A stretch of DNA of 64,000 bases from Jacaranda mimosifolia (taxonomy: Eukaryota > Streptophyta > Magnoliopsida > Lamiales > Bignoniaceae). Where the stretch lies: positions 29,132,369 to 29,196,368 of the forward strand of contig CM032127.1 of NCBI GenBank assembly GCA_018894105.1, given 5' to 3'. The notes beneath the pieces are model-generated. The model had not been told where the DNA came from and did no database searches. It saw only the letters and a program-made list of their open reading frames with translations. The position numbers were made by a program, and so were the translations under genes. This document shows positions 22,999 through 36,700 of this stretch, piece by piece. Within the stretch, counting starts at the first letter, position 1, and every line of letters starts with the position of its first letter.

Positions 22999-23880
22999 AT
23001 GGCTAAAATTCCACTACAAATTATTTTGGAAGCCAATAAGCTAAACGGGCCAAACTTCCATGATTGGTTGAGAAACCTCAAGATAATTCTAAATTCTGAA
23101 AAAAAGGACTTATATCAAAGTCCACTAGACACCATTGGCGATGATGCTACCAATAAAGCACATGAATTGTTCACAAAGTTTGTGGCTGATGATCTACAAA
23201 CAAAATGCATCATGATGGCTTCTATAACTAATGAGCTTCAGAAGACTCACTAGTACATGAAGCATGCAAGTGAGATCTACCTACACCTACAAGAGTTGTA
23301 TGGTGTTCAAACTAGACTCGAAAAGTACGCTTTGTCTAGGGAACTCTTTAGGTCAAGAATGAATGAGGGCACAAGTGTTCATGAACACAGGCTAAATATG
23401 ATTGGGCTTATTAAGAAGCTAGATCAATTAGACATAATCATGGACAATGAGCTCTTTGTGGATTTGATCCTACAATCATTGCTAAGCTCATTTGACCAAT
23501 TCGTTATGAACTTCAATATGTCAAAGCAAGAAGATTATTGAATTGGTCAACATGTTGGTGATCGACGAGACGAATATGAAAAAGGATAAGCCTCTTATAC
23601 TTGCTTATTCTTCCAAGTCTAAGGGCTCTAGGGGTCCTAGAAAGGGAGGTAAAAGAAAGAAGAGTTCTTCTTCTAAGAAAAAGCTACCTTTGAAGAGTTC
23701 GAGGTGAATCAGAAAAAAGAAAGAGGCTAAAACTAATGCTACTTGTTTCTATTATGGTGAGAAAGGACATTGGAAAAGGAATTTCAAAGCTTACCTTGAA
23801 ACATTTGAGAATGGTATGTACTTTATTGAAGTGCACTTGATGACAAATTCTTTCTCATGGGTATTTGATATTGCATGTGG
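22999..23880 (+). pseudogene. gag pseudogene of Copia-2 (best preserved of the family)
   Basis: The ATG at 22999 starts 'MAKIPLQIILEANKLNGPNF', continues 'DWLRNLKIILNSE', and after one in-frame stop at 23251 (TAG) 'ASEIYLHLQELYGVQTR' and 'DNELFVDLILQSLLSSFDQF' to 23541. This is the copia UBN2-type capsid domain. A frameshift near 23540 leads to a basic stretch and a zinc knuckle at about 23743-23785, 'CFYYGEKGHWKRNF', in which the second Cys is Tyr and the last Cys is Phe, so two of four zinc ligands are lost. A protease start may follow ('NSFSWVFDIACGSHL', 23848-23892). Gag would package the RNA. One stop and one shift are enough to break it. Confidence 0.88.
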
Positions 23881-23889
23881 TTCTCACCT

Positions 23890-24245
23890 TGTAATTCATT
23901 ATAGGGGATGGAAAGAAGAAGGAGTCTCAACAAAGGAGATATGGGATGAAAAATTTCATTCAAGAGTTGGATGTAGTGTCTAGCATTGCTGAGCTAGTAG
24001 TTTTCATCTGTGGCAACAACGAGGTGGTAGCGCAAGCTAAAGAGTCAAGATCTCATCAATAACCCAAGCACATTTTTAGGCAATATCATTTAATCCGAGA
24101 GATCATTTATAGAGGTGACATTCAAGTGGAGATGGTTGCCTCGAAAAAGAATATAGCAAATCCTTGACTAACCCTATCGCAAAAGGTCTTTGAAGGACAT
24201 CTTGAGAAGATTAGTCTTAAGACTATGGGGAATTAGCTTTTGGGC
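23890..24245 (+). pseudogene. RNase H tail of Copia-2, fused after deletion of most of pol
   Basis: About 50 bp past the protease-start string, the sequence jumps to 'aaatttcattcaagagttgg', the counterpart of 14355 in Copia-1, and runs to the end of RNase H ('LVVFICGNNEVVAQAK'-like, 23995-24040; 'HLEKISLKTMGN'-like near 24210). Protease body, integrase and RT are missing compared with Copia-1, where the same span is about 4.8 kb without solo LTR C. Confidence 0.8.
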
Positions 24246-24256
24246 AAGTGGGAGAT
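24246..24256 (+). other. Polypurine tract of Copia-2
   Basis: 'aagtgggagat' directly before 'tgttggaatag'. It is identical to the tract of Copia-1. Confidence 0.9.
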
Positions 24257-25464
24257 TGTTGGAATAGTACCCCCATAGCCAATTAGATTGGCATGCAAAC
24301 TATTTCACTTGTGATACAATCTTGATTGAATAATATTCATTATAAATAGCCATCTTTATCTTATGCTTATTTTACTTCACTAGCATTTGGTTGAAGCCCT
24401 TAGATCACACAAGATTACGAGACTTGGTCACTTCACTGGGTGGTGTCATGAAACAAGTCTTACACGGTCATGATCTTAAACTTTTCAAGTCATAGGATCT
24501 TATGAGACATGGCATCTAAGATTCGGATAGACTTTCACTAACGATGCATAAATCTAAGGGTTAGATATTGCCCCATTTCATGAGCAATCCATGTGAGGCA
24601 TGCGTGCGTGTTAGTGGGTGCTTGTTAGAGAATAGAGTTACTAAAGGCCCACCTGGAGAATCTACTAGATATCCATAATGGAAAGTTGGCAGTGTAAGTT
24701 CTCCAACTTACGCTAATGCATATAATTAGTCCTTTAACTTGAGGATTCATGTTAACCTTGTGTTTAGGTCCTCATACTTTTGACTCTTCCTTGACCACTT
24801 AGCAGATCTTTCGGGTTGAGCTCGGTTCAAGCTACTTAGACATGGAGGTTTGTGAGATCCAAGATAGGATCCGACTCTTAGTCGTTGTGAAAGACAAGTG
24901 CATCTCCTATATATTTTATAATGATCTATTCCAAGGAGTCCTTGCGTAAGGTAGTATGATAATTTGAAAAAGGAGTTTTCCAAAGATAAGGTCATAAATC
25001 AAAATTAAACATTGAGAATAGAAATATAGCATTGAGGCTATTAGGGAGTCATCAAATATCTTATGTTAGGCCTCGTTTAGGATATGAGAGATAGAAGGAC
25101 CGTATTTGTATGGTAAGCATAGAGCTAGAATGGTTCTCCAAGAGCATTCATTTCGGCCAATTAGTTGGCCTCCATGGGCTTGAGGTTGGGCATCAACAAT
25201 GGAGATTAGATACTTTTCAATTAATGGAGATTAATTGAATCGAGTCATTAGTTGAAAGGAGTTTAAACTAATGTGAATATTTTAAGATTCTAAAAACACA
25301 AGAGCTGTGAATCCATGTCCAATGAATGATAGAATCTAATGGGCCACGCACAAAATTCAATTGGAAATCCCATATGATAAAGGGGAAGTTTCTAAAAGTT
25401 AGAAAGATTCCACTTTGATCGATTTTGGAGAGAAACGGTTGACATAACTTTTGGGTCATTGCGG
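24257..25464 (+). repeat. 3' LTR of Copia-2 (LTR F), left part
   Basis: Begins 'tgttggaatagtaccccc' after the polypurine tract. It is interrupted after 'gggtcattgcgg' by Tekay-1; the last five bases 'tgcgg' are the left target copy. The right part lies at 36834-37902. Confidence 0.92.
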
Positions 25465-28400
25465 TGTAACACCCTGAATTTCAAAATCTTGAAATATAAA
25501 AAAAAAATGTGAAATCAATAAGTTTGGCTAGATTAATTTTTGGGTTTAATTTAGTTACAATATGTAATTAAATATTTATAATCGAGGGTTTGATTTGCAA
25601 ATAAGAGAAGGACTTGATTATGTAAAGTTAAAAGTTTAGGGGGTCAATGTAAGTGAATTAAAAGTTCAAGGACATCAAAATATTTAAGTTCGGACCCCAT
25701 TGCCTAAAAACAGAAAGGTTGGGGGTCAAAGTGTAAGAAATAGAAACAAGAGGACTAAATTGAAGTCTGGGGAACAAAATGAAGATGATTTAAAAGTTGT
25801 GGGATTAATTTAAGTTGGCTAAGAAGTTTTGGGGTCAATCTGAGAAGACCCAAAAATACCTTTATATATATAAGTTAAGGACAAAATTTTCTCTATTTTC
25901 GAAAATTATCCCAAAACAACCCCAGCGGCGAATCACTGAAAATTGACCGCAAAACCAACAACCAATGCCGTAGCTCATTCAATCTCAACTCAACGAGCAA
26001 AACTGTACCAAAAATACCAAGAAACAACTGAAGGATACACCAAAAAATAAAAGTCGATGATGGGCGACATTGGGTTTGGTGGTTTTGCCATCTCCACTGG
26101 TGGAAACGGGACAAACCTAGGTGGGTTTTGGTTGTAGCAGCTTGGGTAAGGTGACAGTGGAGTTAATTTGGCAAGATAATAAGCGGCGGTGGAGAAATTA
26201 GGTGCGATGGCGTACAGTGGCGAGTTAGGGTTCTAAGGAAGGTTTGGGCAAAATTGGCTGTCAATATGGTGACAAAATGGAAAATTGGATTAGGGGTTAT
26301 GTTCGCCTCAACATGGCGCATTTGGTGGTGGTGTTGGTTCCTATTGTCGGGGGCAGCGTGTGGTAGCCGGCAGGCTGTCGGCAGTGACGATGGTGTTTGG
26401 ACAGTCTATGCAGAATTTAATTTTGAACTCATCTAGACTGTTCCCTGCTAGAGATTAGATCTCAATTCAATCTAATTTTGGTAAATTTTATATCGAATAT
26501 TAATTCAATTATTTTTAAAATTCCAATCAAATGTTTATTAAATTAAGAATACCAAATTGTAATTCAACTCAAAGTGATAACATAATGTTGTGAGTGTTAA
26601 GTTAAGAAATACTGATTTACGTCTATGTCCGTGGACCTAATAGTATGACCTGTTATTTTACGAAGAGAGGTTGAGTTTAAATTTAAAGATTAAGTTATGT
26701 AAATATTAAAACAAGAATGAATTTTCCAACTTGTGCCGAATCGACTCATAAAACCCAACTGGTCTAGGAACCTAGACCTTCATCATGTACTATAGAATGA
26801 GTAAAGTGGAAGATGGAGCTTGTTGGGGGTAGTTTGAGGATTGAATTGGCCCAAGCACGTAAAGTTGTTAAGATAGTTAAAACATAAAGACAATAAAGTG
26901 AGAATGATTGGACTCGAGTAAGCAAAGTCTTATAATATTAAAGTGTCAAAAAGTTGGAAGATTAAGGCCATTTGGGATAAGATACAATTGAACTCAAGCG
27001 TCAAAATAATCTTAAGTCTGATAAAGATATTAACTACACTTTTATTTAAGAATTAGAGGATTGATAGGATGATAACCCGAATTATTTTATGACAGTTTTC
27101 AGACTGACTAGGAAGCCTGTACCTAAGCGATCATATGACTAGGAATTCCTTTGCATTTTTCCGGTGAATTTATACTCAATAGTATGGGATTTCTTTATTG
27201 GGGAAAGAATATATATACTTGCTACTATATCCTGATCGCTTGATTCCTGTTAATCTATGTATTGAAAATAGTACTCCACATTGCCGTTCTATACTGAGCG
27301 CTTCTATTGATTTTGATTGATATCACTTTACCTGGAATTGGCGATTGTGTTGAGGAAGCTGAAAAGTGATTTTGAAATATATACTTTTAATTGCTATGTC
27401 TTTTTGGAAATCAGCCTGGTACTGAATTAGTTGTTTGTCAGCCTGGTGACTTGATATGTTATGTGAAACCTTAGTTTTGAGATATATTTTTCATCAGAGC
27501 CAAGATTGTTATCTGAAATTGAATCCGATGTTGATTATTTGATTACTTAATTATCATGGCGAAATAATGTTCGTGTAAAATGCTGGTTTCAAGATATATT
27601 TACCGTTATAGCCATGATCTTGACCAGAGGTTATAGATGTTGATCATTTGGTACGGTCTGTTATGGTAAAGTGACGTGTTACATGAAATGTTGTTAGATG
27701 CTTATGTTATATTACTCGATGAATAATGCCCTTCGGGGTAGGCCTTAGGATTAGCTTTAGGAAATAGACCAGGCAGAATGGACCAACGGCGATCGATCTC
27801 CTGCCAATACCCTATTAAATGCATCTGGCTCTACAGTCAGTTTGAGGTAGATAGATATAAAGGGGATGAGGCATGTACCTAGCTATATCTTTTGTTTGTT
27901 TAATTATCCGAGTCGATTACTCAAGCTGGAGGGATAAGGATTTTCATGTTTCTGAAAGTGGAGTGACAACGTAGGAGAATCACCAACAGTTGAACAGTGA
28001 AAATATTTTGCTAAACTATATTTAGTTTATACAATATGCTCGACATTTGTTCTTTGAAACTCAAATATTTAACTAGAATCCAGTAGATGATTAAACGGCA
28101 TATCAACCCCTTTCTAATCATGGTTGAGGTTTAAACCTCTATGAGAGATAGTGAGTTTTGTGAAGTCTCATCACTAGTATGGGACAGTGGTGAGATGGAT
28201 CACTTTAAATTTTGACTAAAACCTTCTCGCACAACTTTTGGAAATATTTATGCTTCTACTTGTCTCATAAGTAATATTTTTGAAATTATCACCCAGTTGT
28301 TATTGCTAAACTATCACACTAAGTCATTCGAATTTACGTTGTTTTATCGTTTCTCCCATTCTTTACCCTAGATGAGATTGAGTGACGAAGATAGATTAAC

Positions 28401-28611
28401 CCAGGCAACACATAAGGTAACGGGGATGATAGAAATGCTAGCTGAGATTCGGGATATTTCGATTCAGAATTCAACATTCGGTAGATGTTGTTGTAGAAAT
28501 TAATTACTTTGAAATTGAGAGAAATGTATTCTCTATTATTCATAAGACTTGTAGTATAGATTAGAATGGCATCCAAGTTGGGAATAGGTGCCTCCCAATT
28601 GGGGCGTTACA
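25465..28611 (+). repeat. 5' LTR of Tekay-1
   Basis: 3,147 bp, from 'tgtaacaccctgaattt' to 'ggggcgttaca'. It aligns end to end with 33708-36833 with many substitutions and short indels. Open frames inside it are chance. Confidence 0.92.
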
Positions 28612-28614
28612 AGG

Positions 28615-28626
28615 TGGTATTAGAGC
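28615..28626 (+). other. Primer-binding site of Tekay-1
   Basis: 'tggtattagagc' starts three bases after the LTR end. It differs at one base from the usual 'tggtatcagagc'. Confidence 0.88.
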
Positions 28627-31600
28627 TTAGGTTTGAAAACTTGGGCTATGCTCGAAAATGATCCTCGAAATATGAAAGGTTTGACTAGTGGAAAGTAGGC
28701 TTGATCTTGAGATCTGAATGAGAAATAAAAGTTTGATTAGTGGAGATTAAGTATGACTCTGGAATTTGATTAGGACATGGATTTTTAGGATAATGTTCAA
28801 TCCAAAGGGCGTGAAGGATTATGGTCGGGCGCGCGACCAATGTATAATCTGTAACTCCTACGGTATCTAGCATGTAACTTTGTGTATTTGGAAGGAATAA
28901 TAATTCTTGGGGACTTGTATTAGATGTGAACTTGTTTGAGAGCACTCTAGTCAATGTGTGAGAAGGTGACCACTTTAGATTGAGTTGACTTGGCTGAGTA
29001 AAGGATCTTTTATGTCAATACTTTGGATATAAGAGAATATTGTAATCTAAATGGTATGACTAATTGAGAAATAGTTTGCCAATAACTTGGACCTCCCTGG
29101 AATATGACATATTTGGATTAATAGAGGCTAAGGTCGATACGAAAATCTAGCTAGGATATAAACTTTTGGGATGTTGCTTGATATTAAAAGTGTAAGGGAT
29201 TGGTATTGGAATGGCCAACCGATATCTAGTCCGTTACTATTAAGATGTCAAGCATATGACTTCATTAATGTTTGAAGGAATAATACTTTTGGTATTACAT
29301 TGATGTACCAATACCTTTGTGATAATAGGACTTGAGGAGCAAAGGATCATGTTGGGATAATTAGCATTTTGGTTTATTCATATGGTCGAGATTTATACGA
29401 TATTGTTATCTCAAAAGAATTGATATTTCAAAAATGGAATTAATCAGTGTAACTACATTGTGGTAATGGTAAGGGAAACAAGAAATATTTTTCAATAGGA
29501 AAATCTTATATGCATGTTTTGTTCTGATTTCTTGGATTGCATGCGTACTCGGGTTTGTTTTGTCTTGATTATATTTTGATTGTTTGTATTCTGCTCATGG
29601 AGTAATAAGGATGATGTAGTTTCTTAGCCTAGATCGAGTTGTTGTCCGGACCGTTTGTTGAACGAGCCATCTGTATTTCCGCCCAATCTGATTCGGTTGA
29701 GATGATCCCGGGCCGTTTTAGCTGACGATGACAACTCCCAAGCTAGCACCTACTAGTAACCTTAAATTGTTAATGCTTGTATTCGGATATGTATATGTTC
29801 TAACTGTTATTTTATAATATGTTGAGTTTCTTCTTCCTTGATAGGTCCCTACTAATTTGTTATTAAGATTATCCCTTACTAAGTCCTTTGGGCTTACCTT
29901 CCTGTTTTATCTTTGATTTTCTCAAATAGGATTGAGTGATGGATGTGGAATTCTGGCTTAGGCTGGAAGAAATATGTTTTGTAATAGAAGAGGTATTCTT
30001 ATGTGTATATGGGTTCAATTGAATGTTAAGCTTTAACTTAGAAATATTGCGATATGTTAAGTTTGAATTTGTGAATTGCAATATATACTATATGATGAAT
30101 ATTGTGGGACCATTGATGGTATGTATATAGTACTTATATTGAGTTCTGTTTAAGTTGAAGTCTGCTGCTATCTCTAATAGATTTAGAATTTGTTCTTCTT
30201 ATAAGCCTATTAACTACCTTATGGGTTAGATTTAAGACTGAACTGGTAACATCTTAACTTAGGGGTTATCCTGAGCAGGGTGCCACAGAGGTGGTAAATT
30301 TCGTATTCAAATTTTAATTCGATTAATTTACCAAATGTGATTGAAGTTTTGGATTCAAGCTTGATCATAATACAAGCTAAGATTGTTAAATTATGATTTA
30401 GCTCAAGTTACAGATTAATTTCATAATTATTATAATGTTGATCCCAATCGACTTGAAAGGATACCTAAGATTTGAATAAATATACCCATAAGAGCAAATA
30501 AGTAGTGGAAGGTATTGTCTAAATTTTGAGTGTCAATCGAGGATCTAGTCTGATGTAATATTGGCTTTAACTCATAGATGGAATCAAAGGACCCGATGTA
30601 TTACTCGTAACTATATTTAGTGTATATAAATTTTGCGAGCAAATATCAAACTGTAGGGAAGCATTAGACTTGTTATGACGTCTTCTTGTGATAATGTAAA
30701 TAATTTTGTTACTGGTTTTTAGATGTACTGAATCTAGCTGCGTTTATGTGAAATATTATATATGTAAGCTCGAACTCTAGGATGACTCATGTAAATGTTT
30801 ATGCTTATGGTGGTGTGATGTGGATGACAACCACATAACTATCAATTGGTCAAGTTAACTTAAGGAGTTAAGTTAACACTTTCTGGCTTAAGGCGTTAAG
30901 TTAACTGACTTAAGAGTTAAGTCAAAGGTCAATTAATTAAATTAAAGTGTTTAATTTAATTAAAATGAAGAATTAATTTTGCAGGAAATATTCAAACTAA
31001 GAGTTCATTTGGAGTGCATTAGAATTTATTTGGATGATATTTCGTGACTAGAGATTATGGATGTTGATCATTGGGTATGATCGAACACTGCAAAGTGACA
31101 TGTTACATGAAATGCCGTTGGATGCTTATGTTATATTACTCAGTGAATAATAACCTTAGGGGTAGGCCCTCGGATTGGCTTTAGGAGATGGATCGGGCAG
31201 AATGGACTGACGGGGACCGATCTCCAATCGATACCTCGTTAAATACATCTGGCTCCATAGTCAGCTGGAGGTAGCTGGCTATAGAGGGGATGAGGTATGT
31301 AGCTAGCCATGTCTTTTATTTGTTTAATTATCCGAGCCGATCACTCAGGCTGGAGGGATAAGGATTTTTATGTTTTTGAAAGTAGAGTGACAAAGTAGGA
31401 GAATCAACAACAGTTGAACAATGAAAATATTTTGCTAAACTATATTTAGTTTATACGATATACCTGACACGTGCTTTGAAACTCAAATACTTGACTTGAA
31501 TCTAGTAGATGATCAAATGGCATATTGACCCCTTTCTGATCATGGTTGAGGTTTAAACCTCTATGTTAAGACTTTGATGTCGATGATGGGGTAAATTCTA

Positions 31601-33690
31601 TTTTCAATAATGTTTTTTAAGTTAATACAACCTTTGTAAGCGGGTAATTCATGATATCTAAGTATATGACTTGTCATAATATCTCAGGAATGTTAAGTTT
31701 GAGCTCAGTCACTTCTGATGTGAGTATTACGTAAATAGAAATTTGTAGTATTAATGATCGTATACAAGAGATGGCGACTCTCGTGTACCCTTAAATAATC
31801 GCATAGTGACCTCTATATTACTCATAAACGCTTTAGATTGAACGTTGCAGATTAAATTGGTTTAGGCCCATCATTTCAAGCCAAATTTTGATATGCCAAA
31901 AATTAATGCTGACTTAAAGTATCAGTCGGGTGTAGTTATAAGTCACTAGCACCACAACAAATAATCACTAGTTAACTGAATTAATAGATTTTAACACCAT
32001 GAAGAGAGTACTCTAGTGGGAAACATAAAGGAAAAGATATTGCTAGCGACAACTCCTTACATCAATCTTGGTAAAAGACTTTGAAATAAGCAGGCCGAAC
32101 ATAGAATTTAATAGAAATGACATGATGCTCTTATGGTTTATCTCATGGGGCTTATTAACGATCACAACTAGGTTGGTAAGATTTAGACAGAATTTGGAAA
32201 GCATTTGTCCGGAACCTGACTCCAGTGAAATAATATTTTATGGGTTGGCAATAAATGCTACTTTTGTGGAATAGTGATAAACACAACTAGGCCAGCAATT
32301 TTGAAGGTATTGTAAGAGATCTCATGGAAAGTACTTCATGTAATTTCTTGGGCTTTATTCATGGAGGTTTATGAAAGGGTTAGCTATAAAAAGGGAAATA
32401 GCATATATCATAAGGAATTTAAGTTGTGGAAACAGGATTGCACCATACAAGATATAGAATTCGATGCCTTGGGTTGCCTTGTTATACTAGGGTTAATTAT
32501 GGTAACCATGGAACTTCTTGGAAAAATATGGTCACAGTATATCAAGTTAAAGTACTGATGTCTAAACCAAAAAGACGAGAAGAAATAGAAATACTCCAAG
32601 GAATCTAAGCCATGGGTTTTTAGGACAAACTAACCTTTACATAGTGAGTTACGTGACACATGATTCCTTGAAAGAAAACAGAAATTTTCATTATGCCAAG
32701 TTGTGGTCAGAGTAAGTTGAAGAAGATCGAAGAATATATTGAGAATACATATTTCTTAAGCTTTGACGATTCATATTAAATGTGATCTTCTTAAGGTTGT
32801 AGGTCTATTGATCAAAATAATTGGAAAAATGGACTAATTTTTGGATACATGGAGATGTGTAAGAAAATTCTAAGAATTAAAGAGATGGATTGATCTTGTT
32901 ACTAGTCTTATCCCTCCTTGAGAAACTTAAGAAAATATCAACTATGCCTATGCCTTGGAATGAATATGGGATCATGAGGGGGAAATCTCATAGGTATTGA
33001 AAAGACTCGGGACATAGGAATAGATGAGCTTGCCAAACATGAAATATGAAAAGACAACTCCAAACGCATGATGAAATATGAAGGAATCAAATAAGTGTGG
33101 ATAGATGAAGGAAACAATAAGAGATTCAAAGTGAAGAAAGATCTAGTCACCTTTTTCAAATTGAGGATGATTTTCATCTATCCCAACTAATCTTAAAAAT
33201 AGTTTGTGAATTTTGTGACGGAAACTGGCATAGGAAACCCACATGTTGGGAGTAGCATGGAAAATGCATACGGTGCGGTTGTGACCAACACTATGCTTAG
33301 AATTGTCTAAGAACAAGAAATCAATCTTAGATATCTAGATAAAGCAAAGAAAAACAAATTTTGAAGCTTAGTCAAAGACTGAATGATCAAAAACACACCA
33401 CTTCCCTTACTAGGCAAAATATACTGAATTCATAAGATGTCGTCTAAAGTGTAGTTTATGTTCATCATATTTAAAGAAATCTGCATTTGATTTTAGATTG
33501 CCACCTCACCTTCTTATATCTATTCATTTCCTCTAGAAGTTAGAACTTAAGCATTGTTCAATCCTCGCAATCTCAGTATCTAAACTTTAAAAAGAATCTA
33601 CCCTCATCTATTCCTTTTCTAAGCAATGATATGCCTCGATGCTAATATGAGTTTTCATGAATGTCGATTGGAATCTGGTGACCAGATTCC
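28627..33690 (+). other. Non-coding interior of Tekay-1
   Basis: 5.1 kb with no frame above about 90 codons and no recognised retroelement motif on either strand. It contains the 736-bp chimera at 30830-31565. Nothing else could be assigned. Confidence 0.7.
30830..31565 (+). repeat. Chimeric copy of LTR F and the Tekay-1 3' LTR
   Basis: 30830-31043 (214 bp) copies 36924-37137 of LTR F without indels; I count about two differences. 31044-31565 (522 bp) copies 35845-36366 of the Tekay-1 3' LTR, also without indels, with about 26 differences by eye. In the source the second segment lies upstream of the first, so the order is reversed while the orientation is kept. LTRs B, C and E differ far more from the first segment (for instance 'ggcttaaggcgttaagtt' is shared only with F), so the source is this locus. 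Confidence 0.9.
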
Positions 33691-33691
33691 C

Positions 33692-33707
33692 TTAAGGGGA
33701 GGGGAGT
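33692..33707 (+). other. Polypurine tract of Tekay-1
   Basis: 'ttaaggggaggggagt' directly precedes the 3' LTR start at 33708. Confidence 0.88.
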
Positions 33708-36700
33708 TGAAAAACCCCGAATTTTAAAATCTTGAAATATAAGAAAATGTGAAATCGATAAGTTTGGCTAGATTAATTTTTAGGTTTAATTTAGTTACAA
33801 TCTATAATTAAATATTTATAATTAAGGGTTTGAATTGAAAATAAGAGAAGGATTTTATTGTGCAAAGTTATAAAGCTTAGGGGGTCAATGTAAGTGAATT
33901 AAAAGTCTGAGGACATAAGAATAATTAAGTTTGGACCCCATTGCCTAAAAACAGAAAGGTTAGGGGTTAAAGTGTAAGAAATAGAAACTAGAGGACTAAA
34001 TTGAAGTTTGGGGACTAAAATGAAGACGATTTAAAAGTTGTGGGCTTAATTGAAGTCGGGTAGAAAGTTTTGGGGTCAATCTGAGAAGACCCAAAAATAC
34101 CTTTTTATATATAAGTTAAGGACGGAATTTTCCCTAATTTCCCAAAATTACCCCAAACCCACCCCGGCAGTGAATCACCGAAAATTGATCGCAAAACCAA
34201 CAACTAACGCCATAGTTCCCTCCCTCTCAGCTCAATGAGCAAAACTATACAAAAAATACCAAGAAACAACCGAAGGATACACCGAAAAATAAAAGCCAAC
34301 GGCGGGTGACGACAAATTTGGTGATTTTGCCATCTCCAGCGTAGAAATGGGATGAAGTTAGGTGGGTATTGGTTGCAACAGCTTGGGTAAGGTGATGATG
34401 GAGTTAATTTGGAGACAACGAGCAACGGTGGAGGAAATGGGCGTGCGATGGCTTACGGTGGCGAGTTAGGGTTCCAGGGAACATTTTGGCCAAATTGGCC
34501 ATCGATATGGTAGCGAAATGGAAAATTCAATTGGTGGTTATGTTCGCCTCAGCAAGGCGCATTTGGTGGTGGTGTTGGTTCCCATTGCCGGTGGCAACGA
34601 GTGCCTGCGGTGTTTGGGGCAGTCTATGCAGAATTGAATTTTGAACTCATCTAGATTATTCTCGCTTGAGATTGGATCTCGATTCGATTCAATTTTGATA
34701 AATTTCATATCAAATATTAATTCAACTTATTTTTACAATTCCGATAAAATGTTCATTAAATTGAGAATACCAAATTGTAATTCAACTCAAGCTAATAACG
34801 TATTGTTGTGAGTGTTAAGTTAAGAAATACTAATTTAAATCTATGTCCCTGGACTTGATAGTATGACTTGTTATTTTATGAAGACAGGTTGAGTTTAAAT
34901 TAAAAGATTAAGTTATGTAAATATTAAAACAAGAATGAATTGTCCAACTTAGACCGAATCGACTCATAAAACCTAATTGGTCTAGAAACCTGGACCTTTA
35001 TCACTTAATGTAGAATGAGTAAAGTGAAAGATAGAGCTTGTTGGGGGTAGTTTGAGGATTGAATTGGTTCGATCACGTAAAGATATTAAGACAATCAAAA
35101 TATTAAGACGATAAAGTGAGAATGATTGGCTAGAGTAAGCAAAGTTTTAGAATACTGAAGTGTCAAAAAGTTGGAAGATTAAGGCCATTTGGGATAAGAT
35201 ATAAGATATAATTGAACTCGAGGGTCACAATAATCTTAAGTTTGATAAAGATATTAACTATACTTATATTTAAGAATAAAAGGATTGATAGGATGATAAC
35301 CCAAATTATTTTATGACAGTTTTCGGACTGACTAGGAAGCCAGGACCTAAACAATCATGCGACTAGGAATTCCTCTGCATTTGTTAGGTGAGTTTATACT
35401 CAATAGTATAAGATTTATTTGCTGCAGAAAGAACATATATATTTGCTACTATATCCTGATCGCTTGCTTCCTTTCAATCTATGTGTTGAAAATAGTACTC
35501 CACATCGCCCTTCTATGCTGAGTGCTTCTGTTGATTTTGATTGTGTCACTTTATTTGGAATTGGTGATTGTGTTGAGGAAGCTAAAAAGTGATTTCAAAA
35601 AATATATTTTTAATCACCATTTCATTTTGGAAACCAACTTAGTGCTGAATTAGTTTGTTTGTTAACATAGAGACTTGATATGTTATCTAAAACCTTAGTT
35701 TTGAGATATATTTTTCGTCATAGCCATAACTGTTATCTGGAAATAAATTAGATGTTGATTATTTGATTACTGGATTATCATGAAGAAATGACATGTTATG
35801 TAAAATGCTAGTTTCTAGATATATTTACCGTCGTAGCCATGATTGTGACTAGAGATTATGGATGTTGATCATCTGGTACGATCTGTCATGGCAAAGTGAC
35901 ATGTTACATGAAATGCTGTTGGATGCTTATGTTATATTACCCAGTGAATAATACCCTTAGGGGTAGGCCCTCGGATTGGCTTTAGGAGATGGATCGGGTA
36001 GAATGGACTGACGGGGACCGATCTCCAATCGATACCTCGTTAAATACATCTGGCTCTGTAGTTAGCTGGAGGTAGCTGGCTATAGGGGGGATGAGACATG
36101 TAGCTAGCCATGTCTTTTATTTGTTTAATTATCCGAGCCTATCACTCATGTTAGAGGGATAAGGATTTTTATGTTTTTGAAAGTAGAGTGACAAGGTAGG
36201 AGAATCAACAACAGTTGAACAATGAAAATATTTTGCTAAACTATATTTAGTTTATACGATATGCCTGACACGTGCTTTGAAACTCAAATATTTGACTTGA
36301 ATCTAGTAGATGATCAAATGGCATATTGACCCCTTTCTGATCATGGTTGAGGTTTAAACCTCTATGAGAGATAGTGAGTTTTGTGAAGTCTTATCACTAG
36401 TATGGGACAGTGGTGAGATGGATCACTTTAAATTTTGACTAAAACCTTCTCGCACAACTTTTGGATATATTTATGCTTCTATTTATCGCATAAGTAATAT
36501 TGTGAAATTATCACCCTGTTGTTATTGCTAAACTATCACACTTAGTCATTTGAATTTACATTGTTTTATCGTTTCTCCCATTCTTTACCCTATATGAGAT
36601 TGAGTGACAAAGATAAATTAACCCAGGCGACACATAAGGTAACGAGGGTGATAGAAGTACTAGGTGAGATTCCGGATATTTCGATTCAGAATTCAACATC

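Noticed and set aside
25893..26436. Open frames on both strands in a GC-richer stretch
   Set aside because: They fall inside the Tekay-1 5' LTR, and the matching part of the 3' LTR (34200-34430) does not keep the same proteins.
32938..33177. Minus-strand frame with a 'FHVWQAHLFL'-like reading that recalls the gypsy integrase/chromodomain link
   Set aside because: The match is a few residues only, in the wrong orientation for Tekay-1, with nothing supporting it nearby.
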